The notes under the pieces: generated by a model
Told to the model about the DNA's origin: nothing
Databases searched by the model: none
What the model saw: the letters and a program-made list of their open reading frames with translations, nothing else
In this document: in pieces, positions 1 through 10,842 of the stretch
Numbering within the stretch: the stretch's first letter is position 1
Layout of the letters: each line of letters opens with the position of its first letter
Program-made: the position numbers and the translations under genes
Assembly (NCBI RefSeq): GCF_000231405.2
Contig: NZ_CP007032.1
Span: 1 to 64,000, forward strand
From: Desulfitobacterium metallireducens DSM 15288
GTDB lineage: Bacteria; Bacillota; Desulfitobacteriia; Desulfitobacteriales; Desulfitobacteriaceae
Direction of reading: 5' to 3'
Length of the DNA stretch: 64,000 bases

Positions 1-40
1 TTAAACCTTTATTTAAAATAAAAACTTATAAAATCCAAAG

Positions 41-64
41 AAAACTTGGCAAGCGCCAAGTTTT
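41..64. repeat. Inverted repeat at the left edge (possible terminator)
   Basis: A 10-bp perfect inverted repeat (AAAACTTGGC, loop AAGC, GCCAAGTTTT) lies in AT-rich sequence downstream of rpmH. It could be a bidirectional terminator, but neither side has a clean T-run beyond the arm itself. The gene to the left is outside the window. Confidence 0.4.
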
Positions 65-125
65 AACGCGGTGTAGTTACCTTAACCTGCTAAAAATTAA
101 AAATTTCCATCAATAATGTATGATG

Positions 126-150
126 AAAAAGGCCACAATAATGCGGCCTT
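126..150 (-). terminator. Rho-independent terminator of rpmH
   Basis: On the minus strand AAGGCC, a 10-nt loop and GGCCTT are followed by a run of five T. The hairpin overlaps the rpmH stop codon. It would separate rpmH from the rnpA gene that usually follows. Confidence 0.65.
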
Positions 151-283
151 AAGCAGATAATTTCTTCCGCCCTTTTAAGCGACGTCTTTTGAGGACATTT
201 CTTCCGGTTGCACTACTCATCCGGCTTAAGAAACCGTGCACTCTTTTATGACGACGATTTTTCGGTTGATACGTTCTTTTCAC
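149..283 (-). CDS. rpmH: 50S ribosomal protein L34
   Basis: This 44-residue, Arg/Lys-rich protein reads [18 protein letters not shown] at the N-terminus and ends [11 protein letters not shown], the typical full-length L34 sequence. L34 is a late-assembling protein of the large ribosomal subunit. The start is GTG at 283, seven bases after a GGAGG at 290-294. The gene diverges from dnaA, the arrangement normally found at Firmicute origins. A sigma-A promoter lies at 348-377 on the minus strand and a hairpin terminator overlaps the stop codon. Identification is certain; only the use of a GTG start is slightly unusual. Confidence 0.97.
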   Translation of the reverse strand: MKRTYQPKNRRHKRVHGFLSRMSSATGRNVLKRRRLKGRKKLSA

Positions 284-347
284 TGAAGCACCTCCTTTGA
301 GCAAAAGGACATTAAATAAAATATCCTTACAACAGATATCTTAAAAG

Positions 348-377
348 ATTATACTCTAGTTAATTTTATCATGTCAA
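348..377 (-). promoter_or_regulatory. Sigma-A promoter of rpmH
   Basis: Read on the minus strand, TTGACA (372-377) is followed after 18 bases by TATAAT (348-353), a near-perfect vegetative promoter pointing to rpmH. Confidence 0.8.
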
Positions 378-396
378 GGTGAATAAAAGGAAAGAA

Positions 397-594
397 TGTG
401 GATAACTCGTGGAAATAAAAAGTTATCCACTGTGTATAAATATCATTTATTACTGAAGTTTCTGTTGATAACCCATTCAAAACTTGGTATGATGTTTTTG
501 CAACTCCATATTTCGATAATTTTCCAGGGATTATTTTAGTCACAGCTTACTATGATGTTAAGTTATCCACAAATGTGTATAAGTTTGTGTATAA
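397..594. other. oriC: Origin region, upstream DnaA-box cluster (oriC part 1)
   Basis: Between rpmH and dnaA there are exact DnaA boxes (TTATCCACA or complement) at 397-405 and 563-571. Near-matches are TTATCCACT at 423-431 and complements of TTATACACA or TTATCAACA at 431-439, 463-471, 574-582 and 586-594. This corresponds to the upstream half of the bipartite origin known from Bacillus subtilis. The 284-643 interval holds no other gene. Confidence 0.85.
465..493 (+). promoter_or_regulatory. Sigma-A promoter of dnaA, overlapping a DnaA box
   Basis: TTGATA (465-470), a 17-base spacer and TATGAT (488-493). The -35 hexamer lies inside the DnaA-box-like TGTTGATAA at 463-471, so DnaA could repress its own transcription there (inference). 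Confidence 0.7.
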
Positions 595-643
595 CTTTTT
601 TTTGCCTAAAAAATTTATTCTATTCAACAAGGGAGGTCCATTC

Positions 644-1993
644 ATGCCACCCCGCCCACCACTTCAAAAAATGTGGCAAGATACACTTGCTAAACTGGAA
701 ACTGAACTTTCTAAGCCAAGTTTTGAAACTTGGCTTAGTTCAACCTGTTTGCTCGATATTGAGGGAAACACCTTAATTATTGGAGTTCCAAATGAATTCG
801 CTAAAGATTGGCTAGAGAGCCGCTATGCCCCATTAATACGTTCAGCGGTTCAAACCGTCTTTAGTCAGCCCATGAATTTAAGTTTTATAATTGGTATTCA
901 AAAAGAAGTTTTACACAACATAGAGAATCCTCAACAAACTTCTATTCCAGAAAATAACGAAATCACACCCAATTTTTTAATCTCAAAATATACTTTTGAT
1001 ACCTTCGTCATTGGTAATAGTAATCGCTTTGCCCACGCAGCTGCTCTTGCAGTTGCTGAATCACCCGCTAAATCTTATAATCCCCTTTTTATCTACGGTG
1101 GAGTTGGTTTAGGAAAAACTCACTTAATGCATGCTATCGGAAATTATGTCTTAGAACGGTCTCCAAACACACGTGTTCTCTACGTATCTAGTGAAAAATT
1201 TACGAATGAGTTAATCGAATCCATTCGAGATAAAAACCCGGTAGAATTTCGTAATCATTACCGCAATGTTGATATTCTTCTTATTGATGATATTCAATTT
1301 CTTGCCGGTAAAGAAGGGACTCAAGAAGAATTTTTTCATACGTTTAATGCTCTCTATGAGGCTGATAAACAAATTATTATTTCTTCCGACCGTCCACCCA
1401 AGGAAATTCCTACGTTAGAAGATAGGCTACGATCCCGTTTTGAATGGGGACTCATCACGGACATTCAAGCGCCTAATTTAGAAACACGGATTGCCATTTT
1501 AAGAAAGAAAGCAAAGTTAGAAAATCTCCAAGTTTCCAACGATGTAATGGTCTATATTGCTGATAAAATTCAGTCTAATATTAGAGAACTCGAAGGAGCT
1601 CTCATTCGCGTTATGGCTTACGCCTCCCTTTCAGAAAAACCAATTACTGTTGAAATTGCAGCTGAAGCCTTAAAAGATATTATTCCCGTTAATACACCTA
1701 AAGAAATTACAATTGAAAATATTCAACAAGCAACTGCTGAATATTTCCACCTCTCTTTGGGAGAATTTAAAGCAAAGAAAAGAACCCGTGCTATTGCCTT
1801 TCCTCGTCAAATCGCGATGTATCTTTCACGTGAATTAACAGACTATTCCCTACCTAAAATTGGCGATGAATTTGGAGGTCGGGATCATACAACAGTCATC
1901 CATGCCCATGACAAAATTAATCAAGCTCGACGTAAAGATCCTTTATTAGATAAAAAGATCAATGAAATCATTCAAAGAATACAATCATATTAG
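644..1993 (+). CDS. dnaA: Chromosomal replication initiator protein DnaA
   Basis: DnaA is the AAA+ ATPase that binds DnaA boxes and opens the origin. The protein is 449 residues, the normal length. An N-terminal DnaB/SirA-interaction domain is followed by a short linker. The AAA+ core has Walker A (GGVGLGKT, about residue 152) and Walker B (LLIDDIQ, about 212). The C-terminal helix-turn-helix carries the DnaA signature [12 protein letters not shown] near residue 412. The ATG at 644 is preferred because GGGAGG sits at 631-636; a longer in-frame reading from 575 would put coding sequence over DnaA boxes and has no ribosome-binding site. DnaA boxes flank the gene on both sides. Its regulator YabA is encoded at 30.6 kb. 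Confidence 0.98.
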   Translation: MPPRPPLQKMWQDTLAKLETELSKPSFETWLSSTCLLDIEGNTLIIGVPNEFAKDWLESRYAPLIRSAVQTVFSQPMNLSFIIGIQKEVLHNIENPQQTSIPENNEITPNFLISKYTFDTFVIGNSNRFAHAAALAVAESPAKSYNPLFIYGGVGLGKTHLMHAIGNYVLERSPNTRVLYVSSEKFTNELIESIRDKNPVEFRNHYRNVDILLIDDIQFLAGKEGTQEEFFHTFNALYEADKQIIISSDRPPKEIPTLEDRLRSRFEWGLITDIQAPNLETRIAILRKKAKLENLQVSNDVMVYIADKIQSNIRELEGALIRVMAYASLSEKPITVEIAAEALKDIIPVNTPKEITIENIQQATAEYFHLSLGEFKAKKRTRAIAFPRQIAMYLSRELTDYSLPKIGDEFGGRDHTTVIHAHDKINQARRKDPLLDKKINEIIQRIQSY

Positions 1994-2052
1994 ACTATAA
2001 ATATTCTAACCATTATTTTAAAATAAACGTTAAAAAACTTATTTTGTGGACA

Positions 2053-2137
2053 TGTGGATAATTCCTCAGAAGTTATTCACATGTTTTTAAACATTTCTTT
2101 ACCCTTATTTATTAAGGGTTTCAGCTAGATATCCACA
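2053..2137. other. oriC: Origin region, dnaA-dnaN DnaA boxes and AT-rich stretch (oriC part 2)
   Basis: The 212-bp dnaA-dnaN gap contains an exact DnaA box at 2053-2061 (complement), TTATTCACA at 2073-2081 and ATATCCACA at 2129-2137. An AT-rich tract follows up to about 2200, a candidate unwinding element. A 7-bp hairpin (ACCCTTA / TAAGGGT) lies at 2101-2119. By analogy with B. subtilis this is the unwinding half of the origin. Confidence 0.75.
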
Positions 2138-2229
2138 AAGAGACAAGCTATAGTACTATAACGACTAAATTAATATCTTATTATTATTCACGCCTACTTA
2201 TTCCTATGTTAATCATGAGGAGGTTATTC

Positions 2230-3333
2230 ATGAAAATTTATTGTTCTAAAGATGCCCTACTTACGGGTGTCAATACAGTACAAAAAGCGGTTTCGAATAA
2301 AAACACATTACCCGTATTACAAGGAATTTTAATTAAAGCTGAAAATAATGCCTTAGTTTTTGAAGCAACTGATATGGAAATTGGAATACGCTGTGTTGTT
2401 GAAGCTCAAATTGAAGAAGAAGGTATGATTGTTCTGCCAGCGCGTCTTTTTTCAGAGATTGTCCGTAAACTCCCCACTGCAACCATTGAAATTGAACAAC
2501 GTAATGATGCAGTTAATATTCACTACTATGAATCTGATATTTTACTAAAAGGCTTTGATCCTGAAGAATTTCCCTTACTTCCTGATCTTTATGATGCTGT
2601 TTCTTTCAATTTACCGATTTCTCTATTTAAAACAATGATTCGTCAAACTGTCTATGCTTGCGCAATTGAAGAAAATAGACCTGTATTTACTGGAATTTTA
2701 CTTCAGATTGAAGAATCGAATATTCGTTTAATTGGGACAGATACGCACCGTCTTGCTTATCGAATTTCAGAAATCGAAAATCCTGAAGATCTAAAATTTT
2801 ATGGCGTGATTCCTGCTAAAACATTATCAGAAATTTATCGTCTCCTTAAAGATGATGATGAAGTTCTAACTATCCGTTTTAATCAATCTCAAGTATCCTT
2901 CCAATTTGGTTCAGTTCATTTATTGTCACGTTTGATTGATGGGCAATTTCCTAATTACAAGCAAGTTGTTCCTAAAAGCTGTCAATCTAAGATATTTCTT
3001 TCTACAAAAGAATTTTCTGATGCTGTTGAAAGAGCATCCTTATTAGCGCGAGATAGTAGTCATGCCAATATTATTCGCCTCTCCGTTGAAAAAGAGAGAT
3101 TATGGTTAGATCAAGCCTCTGAAATTGGGAAAATTTCTGAACAGTTAGATATCCAAATGGAAGGAACAGAAGTCAAGGTTGCGTTTAATGCCAAGTTTTT
3201 ATTGGATGTACTTAAAGTAATCGACTGTGAAAAGATAATATTCGAACTTTCTGGACCCTATGGACCAGGTGTTATCCGCCCAGTTGATGATCCTAATTAT
3301 CTCAATCTTGTGCTTCCTGTACGTACATCATAA
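2230..3333 (+). CDS. dnaN: DNA polymerase III beta subunit (sliding clamp)
   Basis: The clamp forms a ring dimer that tethers DNA polymerase III and many repair proteins to DNA. The protein is 367 residues with the three repeated clamp folds, and ends in the typical family tail (LVLPVRTS). The ATG at 2230 follows GAGGAGG at 2217-2223; the upstream in-frame ATG at 2206 has no such site. recF begins four bases downstream, so the two are probably translated together. The B. subtilis gene yaaA, usually between dnaN and recF, is absent here. Confidence 0.97.
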   Translation: MKIYCSKDALLTGVNTVQKAVSNKNTLPVLQGILIKAENNALVFEATDMEIGIRCVVEAQIEEEGMIVLPARLFSEIVRKLPTATIEIEQRNDAVNIHYYESDILLKGFDPEEFPLLPDLYDAVSFNLPISLFKTMIRQTVYACAIEENRPVFTGILLQIEESNIRLIGTDTHRLAYRISEIENPEDLKFYGVIPAKTLSEIYRLLKDDDEVLTIRFNQSQVSFQFGSVHLLSRLIDGQFPNYKQVVPKSCQSKIFLSTKEFSDAVERASLLARDSSHANIIRLSVEKERLWLDQASEIGKISEQLDIQMEGTEVKVAFNAKFLLDVLKVIDCEKIIFELSGPYGPGVIRPVDDPNYLNLVLPVRTS

Positions 3334-3337
3334 AAAA

Positions 3338-4429
3338 ATGGAGATTGCAAAACTATACTTGCAAAATTTCAGAAATTATAAGAATGAAAAAATACAATTT
3401 TCCTCAGGTATCAACGTTTTACAGGGACAAAACGGACAAGGAAAAACCAACATATTGGAAGCCATCTATTATCTTCTAACTGGAAAATCATATCGCGTTC
3501 GTAAAGAACAAGAATTAATATTCTGGGGAGAAAATGCGTTTCATATCTTTGGAGATTTTTTAGCTTATGAACGAAGGTTGAGTTTGGAAAGCCATTATTT
3601 AGATAAACGTAAAATTGTCAAAATAAATCATGTTCCCTGTAAAAAACTTTCTGATTTTGTCGGGACGATCAATGTTGTATTTTTTTCACCTGATGATTTG
3701 ATTATGGTTAAAGGAGGACCAGCCGAACGTCGGCGCTTTTTGGATCTTCATATTACCCAGCTCAATTCGCGCCATGTTCATCTTCTCAACGATTATAATA
3801 AGGTTCTCCATCAGAAAGCTGCTTTATTAAAAAGTTCAATTCAAACTTCAAAAGTCTCAAATATTGAGATATGGAATGAACAGTTACTCGATTTAGGTTC
3901 TAAAATTATTCGTAATCGTTGGAGATTCACTCAGATAATTGCTAAAAAAAGTAAAGAAATTTATTATCAGCTCTCCTCCGGTGAAGAAGAGTTAAGTATA
4001 AATTACTTAGCTTTAGGTCATCAGGATGTTGAAGAGGCATTGCATGAATTTCCAATCCTGTTGGAAGAAAAAATGAAGCAAGAAATCGAACGTCAAATGA
4101 TTTTAGTTGGTCCTCACCGAGATGACCTTAATTTTCAGCTCAATGGAAAATCTGCGAGAATTTATGCTTCTCAAGGGCAGCAGCGCTCCATTGTTTTAAG
4201 TTTAAAATTGGCGGAACTCGAAGTGATCTATCAAGAAAAAGGAGAGTATCCTCTTTTACTCTTAGATGATGTACTGTCTGAACTTGATATTTTTCGGAGA
4301 GAATATTTGTTAGAGTTTATTCAACCGATCCGACAAGCCTTAATCACAATGACTAGTGCTGAAAAGCCGTCAACTGAAATAGCATCACTTTTCCAAGTAG
4401 ACAAAGGACATATAGGGAGGATAAACTAA
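3338..4429 (+). CDS. recF: DNA replication and repair protein RecF
   Basis: RecF is an SMC-like ATPase that helps load RecA at single-strand gaps with RecO and RecR (recR is at 18.0 kb). The 363-residue protein has the N-terminal motif LQNFRNY, Walker A GQNGQGKTN at residues 30-38, the signature region SQGQQRS and Walker B LLLLDDVLSELD. The ATG at 3338, four bases after the dnaN stop, gives the canonical N-terminus; an earlier in-frame start at 3260 lies inside dnaN. No strong Shine-Dalgarno is visible, which fits translational coupling. The stop codon overlaps the next start (TAATG). Confidence 0.96.
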   Translation: MEIAKLYLQNFRNYKNEKIQFSSGINVLQGQNGQGKTNILEAIYYLLTGKSYRVRKEQELIFWGENAFHIFGDFLAYERRLSLESHYLDKRKIVKINHVPCKKLSDFVGTINVVFFSPDDLIMVKGGPAERRRFLDLHITQLNSRHVHLLNDYNKVLHQKAALLKSSIQTSKVSNIEIWNEQLLDLGSKIIRNRWRFTQIIAKKSKEIYYQLSSGEEELSINYLALGHQDVEEALHEFPILLEEKMKQEIERQMILVGPHRDDLNFQLNGKSARIYASQGQQRSIVLSLKLAELEVIYQEKGEYPLLLLDDVLSELDIFRREYLLEFIQPIRQALITMTSAEKPSTEIASLFQVDKGHIGRIN

Positions 4430-4692
4430 TGTTTTTACACTTAGGTGGAGATTTTTTAGTTAATCAGCAAAAAGTCATTGCTATCTTAGATTTGGAAACA
4501 GCCATGAAAAATTCAACTTCTGAAAATTATTTAAATAGCATGAAAGTAAATGAAAAGGTACGTTATATTTCAGAAATCGGTAAAGAAAAGTCGTTAATCA
4601 TCACTACAGAAGGAAATTATCTTTCTCCAATCTCCTCAACAACACTTTTAAAACGTTCTTTATCGATCGAGGAGCAAATCAATGAAAATTAA
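4429..4692 (+). CDS. remB: RemB-like protein (DUF370 family, YaaB)
   Basis: This 87-residue protein begins MFLHLGGDFLVNQQKVIAILDLE, as in the DUF370 family that includes B. subtilis RemA and YaaB (RemB). RemA is a DNA-binding regulator of matrix and osmoprotection genes; the role of RemB is less clear. The gene overlaps the recF stop by one base and sits between recF and gyrB, the same place as yaaB in Bacillus. It is probably co-transcribed with dnaN-recF, since GGGAGG precedes the ATG and no promoter is visible in between. Family assignment is firm; function is inferred. Confidence 0.85.
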   Translation: MFLHLGGDFLVNQQKVIAILDLETAMKNSTSENYLNSMKVNEKVRYISEIGKEKSLIITTEGNYLSPISSTTLLKRSLSIEEQINEN

Positions 4693-4722
4693 ATATAGAT
4701 AAATTCCTCTAAAGGATTAGAA

Positions 4723-4751
4723 TTGAATGAAAAGTCTTTTCGTCGTATAAT
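4723..4751 (+). promoter_or_regulatory. Sigma-A promoter of gyrB-gyrA
   Basis: TTGAAT (4723-4728), a 17-base spacer and a perfect TATAAT (4746-4751), about 50 bases before the gyrB start. Confidence 0.8.
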
Positions 4752-4776
4752 AAAAAGGTTAAAGGTTAACAGGTAA

Positions 4777-6735
<1,959 letters not shown>

Positions 6736-6749
6736 AGGAGTGCCTGTTA

Positions 6750-9227
6750 ATGTCAATGGAAATGCAAGGGGGAAAAGTTCTTCCGATTGAAATTTCGGGT
6801 GAACTTAAAAAGTCATTTATTGACTATTCCATGAGTGTTATTGCCAGTCGGGCCTTACCTGATGTTAGGGATGGCCTGAAGCCAGTTCACCGGAGAATTC
6901 TTTATACGTTTCACGAGTTGGGAATGACCCCAAATAAACCTTATAGTAAATCAGCGCGACTTGTCGGAGACTGTATGGGTAAATTTCACCCGCATGGTGA
7001 TTCCTCTATTTATGATGCAGTTGTTCGTTTAGCTCAGGATTTTTCCAGTCGTTATCCTTTAGTTGATGGACATGGAAATTTTGGATCCGTAGATGGTGAT
7101 TCAGCTGCAGCTATGCGTTATACCGAGTGTAGAATGGACAAAATGGCTACATTTATGCTTGCTGATATTGATAAGGATACAGTCAACTTTGTTCCTAACT
7201 ATGATGAAAAACAGGAAGAGCCATCTGTTTTACCTTCAAAGTTTCCTAATCTCTTAGTAAATGGTTCTTCAGGTATTGCAGTCGGCATGGCAACAAATAT
7301 CCCTCCCCACAATTTAACTGAAGTGATTGATGGTACAATTGCCCAAATTGATAATCCTGATATTACAATTAAAGAACTGATGGAATATATCAAAGGTCCG
7401 GATCTTCCGACGGGTGCTATGATTATGGGGACTGAAGGAATTTATCAGGCCTATACAACGGGGAGAGGTATATTCAAGACACGAGCCAAAGCTCATATTG
7501 AACATATGGAAAAGTCAGGGAAAATGCGAATTTTAATCACAGAAATTCCCTTTATGGTTAATAAAGCAAGACTGGTTGAAAAGATTGCGGAGCTTGTTCG
7601 GGAGAAGAAAATTGAAGGAATTACGGATTTAAGAGATGAATCCGATCGCAGTGGTATGCGGATCGTGATTGAGCTCCGGAGGGATGTTGTTCCGCAAATT
7701 ATTCTTAATCAACTTTACAAACATACTCAACTTGAAGAATCCTTTGGAATGAATATGTTGGCTTTAGTTGATGGTCGCCCTAAGCTTTTAACGCTGAAAG
7801 AAATGATCTACTATTTTATTGAGCACCAAAGAGATGTTATCACGCGTAGAACGAGATTTGAGCTCAATAAAGCTGAAGCTGAAGCTCATATACTTGAAGG
7901 CTTGAGAATTGCATTAGATCATATCGATGAAGTGATTCAAATTATCAGGACTTCTGCGGATGAGACTGATGCAAAAAATAATTTAATGGCGCGGTTTGGA
8001 TTAAGCGAAAAGCAATCGCAAGCGATTGTAGATATGCGTTTGAAACGCTTAACAGGATTAGAACGCGAAAAAATTGAAAATCAATTAGCAGAACTTTTGA
8101 AAACAATTGAGTATTTGAGAGCCGTTTTGGCTTCGGAAAAAATGGTTGATGAGATTATTAAGACGGAGCTTAACGAAATCAAGGATAAATTTGGGGATGA
8201 ACGGCGAACCCAAATATCAATTGATGTCAGTAACATGCAAATTGAGGATTTAATTGCGGATGAAGATGTCGTAATTACGGTTACGCATAGAGGCTATATT
8301 AAACGAATACCGCTGAACTCGTATAAGAGCCAGAGACGTGGAGGTAAGGGAGTTAATGGTATGGCGACGCGGGAAGAGGACTTCGTAGAACACCTCTTTA
8401 TCACCTCTACCCATCAGTACATTCTGTTCTTCACCTCGCGAGGAAAAGTATATCGCTTAAAGGCGCATGAGATTCCTGAAGCCAGTAAGACAGCTAAAGG
8501 AATTGCAATCGTCAATATATTAAATATTAATCCTAGTGAAGAAGAAATCACAGCTATTCTTGCAATCAAAGCTTATTCCGAAGATTTCTGTCTTTTCACT
8601 GCCACGAAGCATGGAATTGTTAAGAAATCGGCTCTTAATGAATATGATTCCCAACGTAAGGATGGTTTGATTGCCTTGACTTTGGATGAAGGAGATGAAC
8701 TCATTGGGGTTCGCCTGACCAGAGAAGAAGATCATATTTTAATGGCCACAAAAAATGGATTATCGATATGCTTTAATTGCTCAGATGTACGGCAAATGGG
8801 TCGTACAGCACGTGGTGTGAAGGGCATTAATCTTACAGAAGATGATTCAGTCGTTGGTATGGATGTTATCTATGAAGATGGGTCTGAACTTTTGACGATG
8901 ACGGAAAATGGATTATCAAAGAGAACAGATGTCTCAGAATATAGAGTTCAAGGTCGTGGCGGTAAAGGAATTATCGCGATGAAATTGAATGAAAAAACGG
9001 GATCGTTGATAGGAATCAAAGTTGTAAAACCAGAAGATCAGCTTATGATTATAACTGAAGATGGTATTGTTATTCGCCAAGACGTATCTGGAATTTCCAA
9101 GCAAGGTCGTTCGGCCCAAGGCGTGATGGCTATGAGGACTAGAGAAAGCCGAGTTGTAGCTATTGCAAAAGTAGTTAATAAAGAAGATGTAGATAATGAA
9201 GTTTTAAACGAGGATGAAGAAGAATAA
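6750..9227 (+). CDS. gyrA: DNA gyrase subunit A
   Basis: GyrA cleaves and rejoins DNA in the gyrase A2B2 complex. The 825-residue protein has the breakage-reunion domain with catalytic Tyr near residue 124 (AAMRYTECRM), the exit-gate coiled coil around residues 370-480, and a six-bladed C-terminal DNA-wrapping domain. The GyrA box (QRRGGKG, near residue 527) marks this as gyrase and not topoisomerase IV. An acidic tail (EDVDNEVLNEDEEE) ends the protein. An AAAGGAG precedes the ATG. The quinolone-target region (HGDSSIYDA) shows serine at the usual position. Confidence 0.98.
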   Translation: MSMEMQGGKVLPIEISGELKKSFIDYSMSVIASRALPDVRDGLKPVHRRILYTFHELGMTPNKPYSKSARLVGDCMGKFHPHGDSSIYDAVVRLAQDFSSRYPLVDGHGNFGSVDGDSAAAMRYTECRMDKMATFMLADIDKDTVNFVPNYDEKQEEPSVLPSKFPNLLVNGSSGIAVGMATNIPPHNLTEVIDGTIAQIDNPDITIKELMEYIKGPDLPTGAMIMGTEGIYQAYTTGRGIFKTRAKAHIEHMEKSGKMRILITEIPFMVNKARLVEKIAELVREKKIEGITDLRDESDRSGMRIVIELRRDVVPQIILNQLYKHTQLEESFGMNMLALVDGRPKLLTLKEMIYYFIEHQRDVITRRTRFELNKAEAEAHILEGLRIALDHIDEVIQIIRTSADETDAKNNLMARFGLSEKQSQAIVDMRLKRLTGLEREKIENQLAELLKTIEYLRAVLASEKMVDEIIKTELNEIKDKFGDERRTQISIDVSNMQIEDLIADEDVVITVTHRGYIKRIPLNSYKSQRRGGKGVNGMATREEDFVEHLFITSTHQYILFFTSRGKVYRLKAHEIPEASKTAKGIAIVNILNINPSEEEITAILAIKAYSEDFCLFTATKHGIVKKSALNEYDSQRKDGLIALTLDEGDELIGVRLTREEDHILMATKNGLSICFNCSDVRQMGRTARGVKGINLTEDDSVVGMDVIYEDGSELLTMTENGLSKRTDVSEYRVQGRGGKGIIAMKLNEKTGSLIGIKVVKPEDQLMIITEDGIVIRQDVSGISKQGRSAQGVMAMRTRESRVVAIAKVVNKEDVDNEVLNEDEEE

Positions 9228-9267
9228 AGACATTACTTTGAATTTTTATGCTCTAATATGCGTAAAA

Positions 9268-9296
9268 TTGACAAAGATTGATTCAGGTGCTACTAT
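9268..9296 (+). promoter_or_regulatory. Sigma-A promoter of pdxS-pdxT
   Basis: TTGACA (9268-9273), a 17-base spacer and TACTAT (9291-9296), 47 bases before the pdxS start. Confidence 0.75.
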
Positions 9297-9343
9297 TTCA
9301 GAAAAAACAAAGACGGTTAAAATTGTTTAGAGGAGGATAAATC

Positions 9344-10228
9344 ATGACGGAAGTTGCCTCATGGAAAGTAAAAACGGGATTAGCAGAAATGCTTAAAGGT
9401 GGAGTTATTATGGATGTAACTACACCGGAACAAGCTAAAATAGCAGAAGAAGCGGGCGCATGCGCTGTTATGGCACTAGAAAGAGTCCCTTCAGATATAC
9501 GTGCAGCAGGTGGAGTTGCCAGAATGGCGGATCCCACGATTATTCAACGGATTATGGATGCTGTCACTATCCCGGTCATGGCTAAGGCTCGGATTGGTCA
9601 TTTTGTAGAAGCACAAATTCTTGAATCTATGGGTGCTGATTATATTGATGAGAGTGAAGTTTTGACTCCAGCAGATGATATGTATCATATCAATAAACAT
9701 GATTTTAAAGTTCCTTTTGTTTGTGGAGCTCGAAACTTAGGGGAAGCTCTTCGACGTATTGGTGAAGGTGCTGCCATGATTCGCACAAAAGGTGAACCAG
9801 GAACCGGTAATGTAGTTGAAGCAGTGCGTCATATGCGTACAGTTATGAGTGAAATCCGTACTTTATCAACAATGCCTAAAGAAGAATTAATGACCGCTGC
9901 TAAAAATATGGGTGCACCTTTTGATTTAGTAGTTTATGTTGCGGAAAATGGAAAACTTCCTGTTGTTAATTTTGCTGCAGGTGGAATTGCTACACCGGCT
10001 GATGCTGCGTTGATGATGCAACTTGGCGTCGATGGTATTTTTGTTGGCTCAGGTATCTTTAAATCTGGTGATCCTGTAAAACGAGCTAAGGCTATTGTTT
10101 TAGCGACCACGAATTATAATGATCCTCAAATGCTTGCTGAGATTTCTAAAGATCTGGGAGAAGCTATGTCCGGTATTGAGATTTCTACCCTCAAAGAGAG
10201 TGAACGTATGCAGGAGCGAGGCTGGTAG
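9344..10228 (+). CDS. pdxS: Pyridoxal 5'-phosphate synthase, PdxS subunit
   Basis: PdxS joins ribose 5-phosphate, glyceraldehyde 3-phosphate and ammonia into pyridoxal 5'-phosphate (the DXP-independent vitamin B6 route). The 294-residue beta/alpha barrel shows the two key lysines: one in [10 protein letters not shown] near residue 81 and one in RTKGEPGTG at about 149. Phosphate-binding [10 protein letters not shown] and [14 protein letters not shown] are also present. GAGGAGG precedes the ATG. The glutaminase gene pdxT starts three bases after the stop. A good sigma-A promoter lies just upstream. The order gyrA-pdxST-serS matches Bacillus. Confidence 0.98.
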   Translation: MTEVASWKVKTGLAEMLKGGVIMDVTTPEQAKIAEEAGACAVMALERVPSDIRAAGGVARMADPTIIQRIMDAVTIPVMAKARIGHFVEAQILESMGADYIDESEVLTPADDMYHINKHDFKVPFVCGARNLGEALRRIGEGAAMIRTKGEPGTGNVVEAVRHMRTVMSEIRTLSTMPKEELMTAAKNMGAPFDLVVYVAENGKLPVVNFAAGGIATPADAALMMQLGVDGIFVGSGIFKSGDPVKRAKAIVLATTNYNDPQMLAEISKDLGEAMSGIEISTLKESERMQERGW

Positions 10229-10231
10229 TTA

Positions 10232-10819
10232 ATGGCGAAGAAAATTGGTGTCCTAGCCTTGCAAGGTGCTTTTCGTGAGCATCGGCAGGCATTGAAAAGC
10301 CTGGGATGCGAAGTCACTGAAGTCCGTAAATCGAGTGATTTAGAAGATATTAACGGACTGGTTATTCCCGGTGGGGAAAGTACGACAATGGGTAAGCTTC
10401 TTCAAGTGGATAAACTTGGTGAAAAAATTAAAGAATTAGCGGCTAAAAATTTACCTATTTTCGGAACATGTGCTGGGATGATTGTACTAAGTAAAAGAAT
10501 CGAGGATAGTAACCAATATAGCTTAGGGTTAATGGATGTTACGGTTCAACGCAATGCATTTGGACGTCAAGTTGCAAGCTTTGAAACTAATTTAGAGATA
10601 CCTGCTTTAGGTAAGGATCCAATAAGAGCTATTTTTATAAGAGCTCCGTATATCAAGGAAGTAGCTCCTAACGTTGGGATTTTAGCAGAATACGAGGGGA
10701 AAATTGTTTTTGCTCGTCAGGGAAATATGATTGCGAGCGCTTTTCATCCTGAATTAACTGAGGACCGAAGAGTTCATCAATATTTTCTCTCGATCGTTGA
10801 TGAACAACTGGCCAAGTAA
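10232..10819 (+). CDS. pdxT: Pyridoxal 5'-phosphate synthase, glutaminase subunit PdxT
   Basis: PdxT hydrolyses glutamine and channels the ammonia to PdxS. The 195-residue class-I-like glutaminase has the oxyanion segment [10 protein letters not shown], the nucleophile cysteine in FGTCAGM (about residue 80), and the His-Glu pair in FHPELTED (about residue 172). It is translated directly after pdxS (three-base gap), consistent with the 12+12 PdxS/PdxT complex. Length is normal for the family. Confidence 0.97.
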   Translation: MAKKIGVLALQGAFREHRQALKSLGCEVTEVRKSSDLEDINGLVIPGGESTTMGKLLQVDKLGEKIKELAAKNLPIFGTCAGMIVLSKRIEDSNQYSLGLMDVTVQRNAFGRQVASFETNLEIPALGKDPIRAIFIRAPYIKEVAPNVGILAEYEGKIVFARQGNMIASAFHPELTEDRRVHQYFLSIVDEQLAK

Positions 10820-10842
10820 GGGCTGGATTAGGAGGGTTTCAA

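Noticed and set aside
1-148. rnpA or another gene at the left edge
   Set aside because: No frame resembling RNase P protein is present in these 148 bases; the gene probably lies beyond the window.
575-643. Longer DnaA N-terminus beginning at 575
   Set aside because: It would translate through DnaA boxes and has no ribosome-binding site; ATG 644 follows GGGAGG and gives the normal DnaA start.
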